Shown piece after piece: positions 33,900 through 45,943 of a DNA stretch of 64,000 nt. The stretch spans positions 22,722,922-22,786,921 of the forward strand of contig JARWKL010000013.1 of the NCBI GenBank assembly GCA_029961685.1, read 5' to 3'. Position numbers and translations under genes: made by a program. The stretch is from Aristolochia californica (Eukaryota > Streptophyta > Magnoliopsida > Piperales > Aristolochiaceae). The notes under the pieces were generated by a model. The model was not told where the DNA came from and ran no database searches. It saw nothing but the letters and a program-made list of their open reading frames with translations. Positions within the stretch are counted from its first letter, which is position 1; every line of letters begins with the position of its first letter.

Positions 33900-36555
33900 T
33901 GGCAGCGCACTAGTTGAGCGAATGAACTCTATTCTAATTATTGGTTGCTTTTTACCCTAATAAATGATGATTTGTCACTTTCACGTGATTTAGTTATTAT
34001 TACCTTCTTTTTCTTCGTACTACCTTTTCTAATAATGAACTACAAAAAGTGTCAATATTTCATTAAATTTCGTTTTTTTTTCTAGATATTGTGTTGTATA
34101 CATCAAGCTAGCCATTGTATGGACAAATAATTAAAGTGTAATGATCAAAATGATTAAGAAATTTATGAACAAAAAGTAAAAATTATATTTTTATGCACAT
34201 TAATCATAACTTTGTCACTTGGATGGTATGAAATTTTGGTTAACCCAGTTGAATTGGGTTGGATAAGACCCAGTCAATTCATTTGGTCAGGTTTTATAAT
34301 GTTGATATTTTTTTTTTTGGGTTTTTCTTTTAGCTCTTAACATTAAATTATAAATTTTATGTACATTGATCATAGTTTTGTCACTCCTATGATGTGGAAT
34401 TTTGGTGAACTGAGTTGGGTCAGACTTGGTCACTTCACTGGATCAAGTTTTATAATATTTATATTTTTTTGTCACTTTCTTTTAGTTCTTACCGTACAAA
34501 TATTTTATGATATTATAATGAATAATCACCAATTACACTCATAAAAATCACTTGAGGGTGTGAAGATTGCACATTGTTAATTATTCTAAGTTGATGTGGT
34601 TACACTTATGCATCTTTATTACTCATTAGATCAAATTTTATCTTGTTAGTTTGGTTACAACATCATAGATGATTGGCTAGGGAGACCATGATGCACAAGC
34701 TTTTCCCTACGAACAGTTAATTTTGAGGAGGGAGTCCCTATGGATGACCTATTTAACACCGAGAGAAAGAGTTAGAGATCTCAATGTAAGCCACTCTAGC
34801 TTCCACATGTTATTGAATCCACGGAAGGAGTCTCATCAAAAGTCACACCAAGATGCCACATTTTTCATCACAAAGAAGTCCAGATGTAGCATAAGTAAAT
34901 TGAATAATCGATTTGGCAAGATAAATTTTTGTTCAATTTGAAGCTCAAATTTATCTAGAACATCGTGCACTGCCCAGGCCACATGGGTGCTCCCTTCGTA
35001 GAAAGACATGGATGTTGACCAAGTGTAGAATCTCATCTATATTTTGATGATAAAAAAACTTAATTAATCTAACAATTACAAATTCAGTATTTCAGATGTC
35101 CAACCTTCAAGAGACACAAAAATCAAGGTCTATGTGAAAGAATTGAAACAAGCATTTCAAGACTTCAACCTTCAAAAGAACGTCAAGTCATCTTGAAGAA
35201 GCACCCATAAGAGAAGAAATGAAGAACTAAAGATTAGAGTCCAAGTAACTTAAAAAATTTCAAAGATTATACACTTGTAAAGAGACCAGGGCCAACTCTT
35301 CAAAAATGAGGTACAACTTGAAAATTTTGGAGCTATAGGACACTTGCATTCATAACATGTTTTAAAAATGCATATTCAACCTTTAAAAATGTTAGAACTA
35401 CTTAAGAATAAAATTTCTCTTGCTTTGAAGTCAACTCTAATAAACCGACTTTTGCTAATAATCGATCAACCAAAATGTGTACCGACAAGAAATATAAAGA
35501 TGATGGATCAATATGTGAATATTGATCCATGAACTAGGACTTTGCCAAATTATGCTTTAAAGCATGATCAATCATTCTCTATGGATTGATTGATCATACG
35601 TGTCCAAGCATACAATTTTTTTAAAGTATGATAGATCACCTTGTTACTTTGATTGATCAAATAGAACTATGATAATAAAGGACTCAATGCATGATCAATC
35701 ATAGCCTAGACATTGTCAGCCTCTCTTAGCTTCATTGAAGCTCTTCTTCTACCTTCCTTCTTCTCTCCTTCTCTTCTCCTCTCTTGTCTATACACTAAAG
35801 ACTACAAGCATGGAATCCTGAGAACCACAAGGTATGAGGGCAATGACTTTAGGATTCCATCGGTTTGTATTTTTTCCCTCTTTGCTCGATTGATCAATGG
35901 ATGCATGAAGAGTTTACCGATATGAAACATGTTTTCTCTATGTTGTTTGTCCATTGTCTCGGTTGTTTTTGTTTGAAGCTTTAAGGAATTCCATTGTCTT
36001 GGTTGTTTTTGTCCACTGTTTGAAGCTTTAAGGATGTACATGGCGTTGAGAATGTTTGGATAAAATATCAGTTTTTTTTCTCTTCTCCTCATGCATAAGA
36101 TGGATTGTAATACAACTCATGCATATTACTAGACTCTATTTTTTTGCTTCTTCATGAACCGAGAGTTCAAATAGTAAGTGAATGAGATTATAGGTTCTGG
36201 ACTTTGAAACTAAGTATATTACTTGAACAGAGTTGAATGTTTGATGAAAGTTGTTGAGTTGATTATGAGATCTTCTCTTATTAAGAACAAAAAAACAACA
36301 ACAACTGGAGTCGTTCTATTTCTATTGACTTTGATCAGTTTAAGAGCTTCATCTACATGTTGTTGATCCGTTCAGACCCGAATGGTCGAACCATCTCAAC
36401 CACATGGAGATTTTCCATGAATGGCTAGATCTTTTCAAGGTAGAAAAATCTGATGGGAAGGGACCCGTCCACCCGACACATACTTATTGAAAAACCAACG
36501 ATGCACAGAGGCTCAAATGTTGTCCTCGATGCATTATTAGACCGAAGATCCAACA
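33900..36555. other. Non-coding stretch with LTR-like sequence
   Basis: No gene is supported. The sequence from about 35009 (tgttgaccaagtgtag ... atattttgatgat) looks like the start of a copia LTR of the kind that carries ttttgatgat near its left end. Similar gattgatcaaa phrases occur at 51650-51710. No paired LTR or target duplication could be defined. The stretch 36360-36555 is unassigned. Confidence 0.45.
34190..34505 (+). repeat. Diverged tandem duplication, about 167 bp
   Basis: The pair ttaatcataactttgtcact and ttgatcatagttttgtcact (34199 and 34366) begins two copies. They share tgaaattttggt/tggaattttggt, gggttgga/gggtcaga, ggttttataat and cttttagctctta/cttttagttctta. Confidence 0.75.
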
Positions 36556-39120
36556 GAGTTTGGGGCCTTCAGGCATTTGATGGGTGATGTTAATCTTTCG
36601 AGTTCACTATCTTTGTATGATTGAGAAATTTGTATCAATAGCAGATGGATCCCAGACCAAGGTTCATAGATGGGATCTACTTTTGCTACGCCCACTCTTC
36701 ATATGAAAGATGTCCTTTTTGTTCCTCAATTTCCATTGAATTTACTGCTAACAAGCCAGTTAAAAAATTTTAATTGTTCCATTACCTTTTTTCTACTCAT
36801 TGTGTTTTTTAGGATCCAGAGACAAAACAAGTGATTGGTGGAGGCCATGAATAGAAGGGGCTCTACTATCTGAACCTACCAATAGTCAATACCACATCCA
36901 CCTCACACACAAAGGCTCTTCAATGGAACAATAGATTAGGACATCTCTCTCTTCAATCTCTTAAAAGTATGTTTCCCTCTTTCCGATCTATCTCTGGTTT
37001 AAATTATGAGGTTTGTCACTTAAGTATACACCAATGGAGTGCATACTCTCCTTGAATAGCAATAAACGGTGTTGCTCATTTTTCTTTAGTTCATACTAAT
37101 GTTTGGGGACCCTAAATGTTTCCAATTTTTCTCAATCTAAGCACTTCATTAATTTTGTTGATGACTATTCTCGGGCAACCTAGTTTTTTTTTATGAAAGA
37201 TAGGTATGAGGTTTTACTTATTTTTAAATTATTTTTTGTGCTATGATCTCTACTTAGTTTAGTACTAAATTAAAAACTCTTCAATTTGACAATACAAAAG
37301 AATATATGTAAGTGAGTTTCAATCTTTTTGCAGTGTACAAGGGATTATACGTTAAACCTCTTATGTTTACACTCCACAACAAAATGGGGTGGTTGGTTGA
37401 AAGAATAAGCATTTTCTTGAGGTTGCTAGGGCCATATTACAACATATGCATGTGCCTCATTTTTATTGGCCTCTTGCAGTTTTTACTACTTGCTTTCTCA
37501 TCAATTGGTTGCCTTCTTCCATTCTTGATAATAAATTTCCATCCTCGATATAGTTCCCTCATGATCACATTTTTTTTTCTCTTCCTTTGAAAGTGTTTGC
37601 CTATATATGATTTGTTCACGACACATCACACAATACCAAATTAGACCCTCAAGCTATTAGGTGTATTTTTTTTGGATACTCTCAATAAAAAAAAGATATA
37701 TTTGTTACAACCCCTCTCTTAAAAAACTGTTTGTGTCCAGAGATGTGACTTTTCTAGAGAAACCACCCTTGTACTCATTTGATGTTGCCCATGCCTGTTT
37801 TTTTTCCACTATAGGCTTTCCTAAACCTATTCTACCCATCTCAAATCCACAATGTTCTGGCAGTGATAACAATCCTCTACCTCCCCGTGAGGCAATAGCT
37901 GACACCTCCTTAGAGTCTATAAATCATATTGAGGTATGTTCCCCTCCTTTCTCATGTTGTGTTTGGAACCCCGTTTGACACTAGAATAATTGCTATTTGA
38001 AAAAACCATGGTCTTGCACTCACGTCCATCTACATCTCAACCTATCTCTATCTTTGTGTCTACTCATCAATTATCTTCTCCCTATTGTCACTTCCATGCC
38101 TCTATTTCTTCTCTTCCTCTTCCTAGGTCTTATTAGAAGGCCCTTTGACAGGCAGGATGGAAAACGACAATGGAAGAAGAAATGACAACCTTATATGAAA
38201 ATCAGACTTGGCGGCGCGGCCGGTCTCCCTTCAACATAACAAAAAATGGTGGATTGTAAATGGGTATTCACCATTAAACACAATCGGGATGGTACAATGG
38301 TTTGCCTTAGAGCTTGCCTTGTGGTTAAAGGATATACTCAATGATATGGTGTCAATTATGAGGAGACATTTTCCCCCTTGGCCAAGTTAAATTTAGAACA
38401 CATTCTTTTATCTCTTGCTGCAAATTCTGGTTGGTTGGTATATCAACTTAATGTGAAAAATATTTTTCTCAATGATGATATAAAGGAAGAGATTTATATG
38501 GATCAACCACCAAGATTTGTGGTTGAGAGGGAGTCCATGTGCCGCTTACAAAAATCTCTATATGGGCTGAAACAGTCACCTCATGTTTAGTATGATAAGT
38601 TTAGCCAAACAATGCTTCAATTTGGATTAACTAGGTGTATGGTGGATCACTCAATCTATGTTAGACATACTAGCAGGGGGTTGTGCTACTTGTTATATTT
38701 GTCGATGATATTATTCTTACAAGAAGAAGTGAAAGAGGCTATTCAATGAATTCATGACAAAGGACGCAACTCAAGTATGTCCTTGGTATTGAAGTTTTAC
38801 TATCCAAGCATGGTATTTTGTGCTACTTGTCATATTTGTCGATGATATTATTCTTACAAGAAGAAGTGAAAGAGGCTATTCAATGAATTCATGACAAAGG
38901 ACGCAACTCAAGTATGTCCTTGGTATTGAAGTTTTACTATCCAAGCATGGTATTTTGTGCTACTTGTCATATTTGTCGATGATATTATTCTTACAAGAAG
39001 AAGTGAAAGAGGCTATTCAATGAATTCATGACAAAGGACTTGGGGCAACTCAAGTATGTCCTTGGTATTGAAGTTTACAATCCAAGCATGGTATTATCTC
39101 CACTAGCATGATCTTTAAAA
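36555..39120 (+). pseudogene. Broken copia Pol fragment (protease to RT)
   Basis: Pieces in shifting frames follow copia order. A protease active-site region is degraded (EFGAFRHLMGD where copia has DSGAS). Then come KFVSIADGSQTKVH (36626) and the pre-integrase segment around VIGGGHE (36830), then a stop, then KGLYYLNLP, NRLGHLSLQSL, HTNVWGP, SRDVTFLEKPP (37740) and the RT piece YQLNVKNIFLNDDIKEEIYM (38440). Order and wording match the neighbouring element at 39160, so the two belong to one family. No LTR is visible at either end. It stops at or just before the left LTR of that neighbour. Confidence 0.85.
38681..39091 (+). repeat. 137-bp segment of the RT region present three times
   Basis: The phrase ttgtgctacttgt.atattt starts at 38681, 38818 and 38955, an exact 137-bp period. 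Each copy carries the FVDDIIL catalytic motif region of RT. Copies 1 and 2 share a 6-base loss (aaaggacgcaactc) while copy 3 keeps aaaggacttggggcaactc. Copy 3 is therefore closest to the ancestral reading frame. Confidence 0.92.
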
Positions 39121-39159
39121 GATCATCTTATTTTCGAAAAAATTTCTTGATTTATTTTT

Positions 39160-39595
39160 TGTTACAATGTGGGACCCACCATGGTGCTCGAGCTGGTGGG
39201 ACACCAAGAAGAGTCCTCACCCAAGCAAGCACGAGTTAAGGAATTAAGAAGCACAAGTTGAAATGAGTTAGAAGACTTGAAGATCAAGTGGGACCCACAA
39301 ATATCTCACAAGCTGGCAACCTTATCAAGATGAGCTGGAAGATCATGAGGGACCCACAACGATAAGGCCACGAGCTGGCCTCCTCCCTTATATTCACGTG
39401 AATGAAGAAATAGTTCTAGTTCAACTCATATTAGTCTTCTAGTAGATTGGTTTGAATAGACTTATCTTAGAGAGTTAGAGTTGGAATGTAATTAGGATTG
39501 AAAGGCTAATTGTATAAGGACATTAAGTTTTCCTCTACTATAAATAGAGGTGTTGTAATTTGGAATTAATCAATTTACACATCTCCTTCTTGAGT

Positions 39596-39631
<36 letters not shown>

Positions 39632-39745
39632 TTGACGTCACCTCTCTTTTCTCTTTTATTTTTTCTTCTCTTTACCCGAGAGCTCTTCTACTCTTTTTCT
39701 TCTTTCTCTTGCTTGGAATTATGGAAAAGGATCCTAAATTCAACA
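39160..39745 (+). repeat. 5' LTR of the copia element
   Basis: 586 bp. It contains ctataaatagagg at about 39538 (a TATA-type promoter motif) and a TC microsatellite at about 39600-39628. Confidence 0.92.
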
Positions 39746-39757
39746 TGGTACCAGAGC
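39746..39757 (+). promoter_or_regulatory. Primer binding site of the copia element
   Basis: TGGTACCAGAGC directly follows the LTR end caaca. It has one mismatch to the standard initiator Met-tRNA site. Confidence 0.85.
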
Positions 39758-40241
39758 ATTAAATTTAGGATGCCTTGTCAAATGAATGCTCTAAAGAAGT
39801 GATGATCAACACCACTCAAAGAAGGCTCTTTTGTGAAGGAAGAACACAAGCCGTGACATAAGTGTTCAATTTTTTTCTCTTTATGTTACTAGTTTCCGAA
39901 TTTTAGAAGATGATTTAAGGATGAGTATGTGAATGCTTTCATCTTATTATATTATGGATATGCATGCCTCTCTATCTAGAAGAAGCTATCAAAATAGTTT
40001 TGTCAGTTTGGAAATTCTGTTAACCGAGAGCAGTCCATGATCAGATTGTTGGAAAAAAAAATTTCATGGGAACAAGAATCCCCTGATATAGAAGATTGTT
40101 ATTGAGTCTCTTATGAGTGGTATTATAGGAAAAAAATCAAAATAATAATTTAGCATCAATGCTAAAAGTCCCCATACATTGAGTTGTTTTTAGAGTACTA
40201 CTTGGTGTTATTATTAGAATTTTTTTGAAGAAGGGCCTATC

Positions 40242-41195
40242 ATGGCTGAAGAGAATATGAATATCAAAAGTGATATATTGAGAATTACCGCCATACCCTT
40301 ACGTGGGGTATCAAATTTTATGAGTTGGTCCACATCGGTTCAGAGGTTCCTTATAACAAAAGACCTACTTGGTCACCTCACCACTCGAGGACCACCTATT
40401 GATGAAGATGATATTTTTTATAACAAATGGTTGAAAAATGATACTTTGGTGATTAGTTGGCTAAGCAATAGCATGGAAGAACATGTCTCCAACAATGTCA
40501 TTCATCTTGACATTGCTAAACAAATTTAGGAGACATGTGCTAAACTGTACTCTTGCCAGATACTCTACATAGACCATATGACATTCTCCAAAGAATGTTG
40601 AATACTAAACAAGGAGAAAATATCCATGAGTACTTGGCCCACTTTAGAGGTTTTCTTCAAGAGTAGAAGTTAGCTCAGCCTTCAACTACAAATATTTCTA
40701 TCCAAGATAAATAGAAGTAAGCCTTAATTACTGTTATTTGTCTTGTAAATGTTAAACCCCATCTTGAGATTGCCAAGAGTCAACTTCTGAGTGCTTCTGC
40801 TGTCCCCAAGTTTGATGATGTATGCGCAACACTACTTCGTATTCTAGACACTTCTTCCTCCACTACTGAAGTATCATCTGCTATGTATTCCGATCATAGA
40901 GGATTATCATCTGATCACGGCCGAGGCCGAGGCAGAAGTTATAGAGGAGGCAGAGGAAGAGGTGGAAGGACTGGTGCTGGCAGAGCAGATGGGAAAGAAT
41001 GTACTCACTGTAAAAAAAATTGTCCATACTATAGATCAATGCTATTACAAGGATTCCAAGGCATGCGCTTACTGTGGATAATATGACCATTATAAAGAAA
41101 TATGCTATGAAGCCAATGGACAGTAAGAATTGACAAGGGCTAATCAAACCTTTATAAGTGATACAAAGAAAAACAACCCACAAAATCAGTAGCAC
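40242..41195 (+). pseudogene. Copia gag
   Basis: It starts MAEENMNIKSDILRITAIPL at 40242, and FMSWSTSVQRFLITKDLLGHL is the copia gag opening. A stop comes at 40527, after which the frame shifts. A glycine/arginine-rich stretch (GRGRGRSYRGGRGRGG, about 40920) precedes two worn CCHC-type zinc knuckles (CTHCKK near 41000 and ACAYCG..DHYKEICYE near 41070). Gag packages element RNA. This copy cannot make it whole. Confidence 0.85.
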
Positions 41196-41330
41196 AATTT
41201 TTTTTTTACTGATGAAGAGTATGAGCTATTTCAGAAAATGAAGACAATGTTGGGTTCTTCTACTAGTTCCTCCGCAACTACTGCTGCCACTACCGTTTTA
41301 GGCATGCTATCTGCCTCATCTTCATCCTAG

Positions 41331-42830
41331 ATAATTGACTCAGGAGCCTCCGAGCATCTTACAGGTAACAAAAATTTATTACATTCTCTATCTCCGAGTC
41401 TTTCAGACAAGTTTGTTACCATAGCTGACGGTTCTCAAACCAAAGTCCAAGGGAAAGGTTCCACTTCTGTCACACCATCACTTCTGCTCACTGATATTCT
41501 TTTCATTCTTACTTCCTTTGAATTTATTATCTGTTAGTGAGCTGACAAAATATTTTAATTGCTCTATTACCTTCTTACCCAATTCATGTGTCTTTTAGGA
41601 TCTTATAACGAAGCAGGTGATTGGTGGAGGCCATGAACAAGGGGGGCTTTACTACTTGGACGTGCCAAAAATGAATATGGTTTCCACTACTGAAAATGAA
41701 ACACGGTTATGGCATAATCGGTTAGGACATCCATCTGCACAGTCTCTTCATTATATGTTTCCTTCTCTTAAAGTAAGGTCAGAATTTCATAGTGAGGTTT
41801 GTCAATTGAGCAAACATCAAAGGAGTACATTCTCTCCTCGTCCAGAAGTCAAAAGTGTTACTCCATTTTCTTTTATTCCTACTAATGTTTGGGGGCCTTT
41901 GAGTGTCTCCAACGTTTCTCAAGCAAAATACTTTATTACATTTATTGATGATTTCACTCGCACAACTTGTTTGTTTATATTTAAGGAGCGTTCTGAGATA
42001 CCATTTATTTTTAAGTCATTTCATGTTATGGAACTCACACAATTTGGTAAAAAAATAAAAATTCTCTGATCTGATACCTTGACTCTTTTTGTCAAGAAAA
42101 TGACATTATCCATCAAACATCATGCGCCTACACTCCTCAATAAAATGGTGTAGCCTAATGGAAGAATCGTCATATTCTTGAGGTAGCTCGAGGTTTATTA
42201 TATGCTATGAAAGTTCTATACTTTTATTGGACTCATGCAGTCTTTACGACTTGCTTTCTTATAAATCGTCTACCATCTACCATTCTTGGTAATAAATCTC
42301 CTTACTCTAGATTATTACTAAATGATGATCCATTTCCACCACATTTGAAAGTCTTCGGATGTCAATGTTTTGTTCATAATTCATTTCCTAGACACAACAA
42401 ACTTGATCCTAAATCTATCAAGTGCATCTTTTTGGGATACTCTCGCACACAAAAGGGTTATATTTGTTATAGTCCTAATCTTCAATGTTTATTTGTGTCC
42501 AGGGATGTAACATTTTTGAAGACTCCTCATTTTGTTCTGATAGTGCTCCTTCTTGTCTGTCCTCAGTACCATGTTCCCCTCAACCGGTTGTGCCTCGAGA
42601 TACAGAGATTATTCAACCCCCAGAGCAAGTGCTCGACACCACACCTACCGAGTTAATGGATCCAACAGAAGTAAGTCCTTCATCACCAGTTATTTTTGGC
42701 CCTCATAATGATACTCGTCCTATTGCTATAAGGAAAGAACCAAGATCATGCACTAGATCTTCTACTTCTCATCCCATTTCAAAATTTGTGTCTCATCATC
42801 GCCTCTCACCTTTATGTTGTTAGTTTCTTT
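41331..42830 (+). pseudogene. Copia protease and integrase
   Basis: The protease signature IIDSGASEHLTGN is at 41331. The pre-integrase zinc-binding region follows (GGLYYLD, then LWHNRLGHPSAQSL at about 41705). The integrase core starts TNVWGPLSVSNVSQAKYFITFIDD (about 41880) and continues after breaks through HAVFTTCFLINRLPSTIL (42230) to the C-terminal SRDVTFLK (about 42500). Stops at 42067 and elsewhere disrupt it. Confidence 0.87.
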
Positions 42831-42879
42831 CTTCTATTTCCTCCATATCTATTCCACAGTCCTATCAGGAGGCTCTATA

Positions 42880-44352
42880 ACATCCAGGGTGGAAGGCAAC
42901 AATGGATGAAGAAATGAAGGCCGTTAATGACAATTATACATGGTCATTGGTTCCTCTTCCAATAGATAAAAAACTCGTTGGTTGCAAGTGGGTTTATACT
43001 GTCAAACATAATCCGGATGGGTCAATTGCACGAATGTAGGCTCAACTGGTTGCCAAAGGTTATACTCAGTGTTATGGAATTGATTATGAAGAAATCTTCT
43101 CTCCAGTGGCAAAAATGAACTTAGTACGTATATTATTATCTTTGGCGGGCAATTCATCATGGCCGATATATCAACTTGATGTGAAAAATACATTTCTTAA
43201 TGGTGATATTAAAGAAGAAATTTACATGCAACAACCACCTGGGTATGTGGTTGAGGGGGAGTCAGTATGCCACCTAAAAAAATCTTTATATGGTCTAAAA
43301 CAGTCCCCTTGGGCATGGTTTAAGAAATTTAGTCAAACCATCATACCAGTCGGCTTTTACAGATACTCTGGAGATCACTCAGTATTTATTGAAAATACAC
43401 AGAGATTAAGATGATTCTGGCTGTATATGTTGATGATATCATTTTAATTGGGAGTGATTTCGACGGCATCCAGAAAACAAAGGAGAAAATATGTACTGAA
43501 TTCAAGACGAAGGATCTTGGACTACTCAAATATTTTTTGGGTATTGAAGTATTACAATGCAGACATGGGATTGTGCTATCCCAAAGGAAGTATGCCCTTG
43601 ATCTACTAGAGGAGACAGGAATGATGGGATGCAAACCAGCAGACACTCATATGGACTCAAATACAAAATTATGTGGAGGCACTGGAGAAGATATAGATAT
43701 TGGAAAATATCAAAGACTAGTGGGACGACTTATTTACCTGTGTGCAACAAGGCCGGATATGTCATATGCAGTAAGTGTGGTAAGTCAATACATGCACAAG
43801 CCGCAACTTAGTCATTGGCAAACACTTGAAAGGATACTACAATATCTGAAAGGAGCTCTAGGAAGAGGGTTTCTCTATAAAAACCATGGTCACTTCAACA
43901 TCAAAGGATTCTCAAATGTAGACTGGGTTGGATCCTCGGATTACAAAGAATCTACTTCGGGATTTTTTACGATGGTTGAAGGGAATTTGGTTACATGAAA
44001 AAGCAAGAACCAAAATGTAGTAGCATTGTCTAGTGCAAAAGCAGAATACAGAGCCATGGCACTCACTGTTAGTGAACTCATATGGATAAGATCTCTTCAT
44101 ACTTAATTGGGATTCTACAATGAAACTCCGATAGATCTACACTGTGATAATCAAGCATTAATACACATTACATCGAATCTAGTCTTCCATGAAAGAACAA
44201 AGCATATTGAAGTGGATTGTCTCTTATCTCTTAAGCATATATCCTCACAAAGTCAAGTTACAGATATTCTTACCAAGTCGGTCAACCACAAGATTATTTC
44301 TACCATATGCAACAAGCTGGGCATTTATTATGTCTTCTCACCCCCAGCTTGA
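42880..44352 (+). pseudogene. Copia reverse transcriptase and RNase H
   Basis: RT runs from TWSLVPLPIDKKLVGCKWVY (about 42940) through YQLDVKNTFLNGDIKEEIYM (43166) to the catalytic AVYVDDIILIGSD (43417), then LGIEV and TRPDMSYAV. RNase H follows with DWVGSSDYKESTSGFF and the C-terminal [12 protein letters not shown] (44130) and [12 protein letters not shown]. Breaks include stops near 43040 and 43413 and at 43996. It ends just before the purine tract of the right LTR. Confidence 0.9.
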
Positions 44353-44359
44353 GGGGGAG
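44350..44359 (+). promoter_or_regulatory. Polypurine tract of the copia element
   Basis: tgagggggag sits directly before the right LTR start TGTTACAATG. Confidence 0.8.
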
Positions 44360-44962
44360 TGTTACAATGTGGGACCCACCATGGTGTTCGAGCTGGTGGG
44401 ACCCACCTTGAGGACGTGGGATACCAAGAAGAGTCTTCACCCAAGCAAGCATGAGTTAAGGAATTAAAAAGCACAAGCTGAAATGAGTTAGAAGACTTGA
44501 ATATCAAGTGGGACCCACAAATATCTCATGAGCTGGCAACCTTATCAAGATAAGCTGGAAGATCATGAGGGACATACAAGGATAAGGCCACGAGCTGGCC
44601 TCCTCCCTTATATTCACGTGAATGAAGAAAAAGTTCTAGTTCAACTCATATTAGTCTTTTAGTAGATTGGTTTGAATAGACTTATCTTAGAGAGTTAGAG
44701 TTGAAATGTAATTAGGATTGAAAGACTAATTGTATAAGGACTCTACTTCTCCCTCTACTATAAATAGAGGTGTTGTAATTCGGAATTAATCAAGTTACAC
44801 ATCTCCTTCTTGAGTTAATCTCTCTCTCTCTCTCTCTCTCTCTTTGCTTGGTGCCACCTCTCTTTTCTCTTTTATTTTTTCTTCTCTCTACCTAAGAGCT
44901 CTTCTTCTCTTTTTCTTCTTTCTCTTGCTCGGAATTATGGAAAAGGGATCCTAAATTCAACA
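44360..44962 (+). repeat. 3' LTR of the copia element
   Basis: 603 bp. It carries about 17 extra bases near 44402-44420 that the left LTR lacks, and a shorter TC run. Confidence 0.92.
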
Positions 44963-45339
44963 TTTGTCAAAGAGAAGAAGTGTTTCTATTTTGAATTATG
45001 AACCCTTTTAGCTACCACGAATTTTGTGAGATTTTGTTGGTGATTTGGAAAGATTACAAGAATCTAATTTGATTTCCTTGAATATTAAACCAAAGGAAAG
45101 ATTGATTTTTTTGGTAAGTGGTGCCATAACACAAGGGAAAGTTTTCTTATTTATATTAGGAAGTGACTGATTTTATGAAAGATATTCTCAAGATCATGAT
45201 TTGGTGGATAATTTGATTTCATCATTTTGATTAAGAAAGATATGATTTTTGGCCAACCAAGAGTTTCCTTAATTAAGTGCATGCTTAATTGACTAAAGTC
45301 AATAATTGAGTTCATATTGAAATTTGGCCTTCTCCCCAT

Positions 45340-45500
45340 TCTCTAGAACGTCCATCAAGGATAATTGGAGAAGCTTAGCCCAGCTCCACCTCTCCTCGAA
45401 GCCTCCTGTCATATGCGAATGGACCCCGCCTCCTGCTGGAGTCCTTAAGCTGAATTTCGACGACTCTTCTCTTGTGAGATTCATCTTATGGGATTTGTGA
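45340..45500 (+). pseudogene. Short LINE RNase H-type fragment
   Basis: The plus strand reads WTPPPAGVLKLNFDDSSL, the usual entry into the RNase H-like domain at the end of plant LINE ORF2. It runs for about 25 residues and then stops. No other LINE sequence surrounds it. Confidence 0.45.
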
Positions 45501-45943
45501 CTCAATAATAGTTCTATCTTTTAACATAAATCCTTATCTAGTTTATGTAGACTTGGAATTTCTATGAAAATCAAATTTCTATATAAACTAGCACTCTTGA
45601 ATCGATTGGCTTAAGAAGAATTAGGTTATCATTAGCCAATGACATATTAAGGAAAGATCATGTTGGTTTCCAACCCAATCAAAATTTAGTTGACATATGT
45701 TGGAAATAACATTAATTGTTCCTAAGTAAGGTTATGCATAGTAATTTTAAATGTGATTAGGCTTGATCCATACTTCATGAGATTATGGACCAAGTAATCG
45801 ACACATGTCAACTTGGACATTTTAAACTCATACCTTGAAAACCATGTCCATCTCAATCACTACATGGATTCACATGAATCCACCCATGCCTAACTAGAAT
45901 AACTAGCCTTAAAAGGATAAGGCCTACTCTCCAAGGACTTAGA
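45500..45943. other. Unassigned non-coding stretch left of the viral copy
   Basis: No gene or repeat family is recognised in this stretch. It ends at the coat-protein end of the minus-strand caulimovirid copy. Confidence 0.5.

Larger units (their letters stand above)
39160..44962 (+). mobile_element. Full-length but decayed copia LTR retrotransposon
   Basis: LTRs at 39160-39745 and 44360-44962 start TGTTACAATG and end CAACA. The primer site tggtaccagagc follows the left LTR and the purine tract tgagggggag precedes the right one. Gag, protease, integrase, RT and RNase H lie between in copia order, but stops and frameshifts break them. The LTRs differ by roughly 30 substitutions by eye plus an indel near 44402-44420 and a length change in a TC microsatellite, so the insertion is not recent. 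Flanks ttttt and tttgt match at 4 of 5 bases and may be the worn target duplication. Confidence 0.93.
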
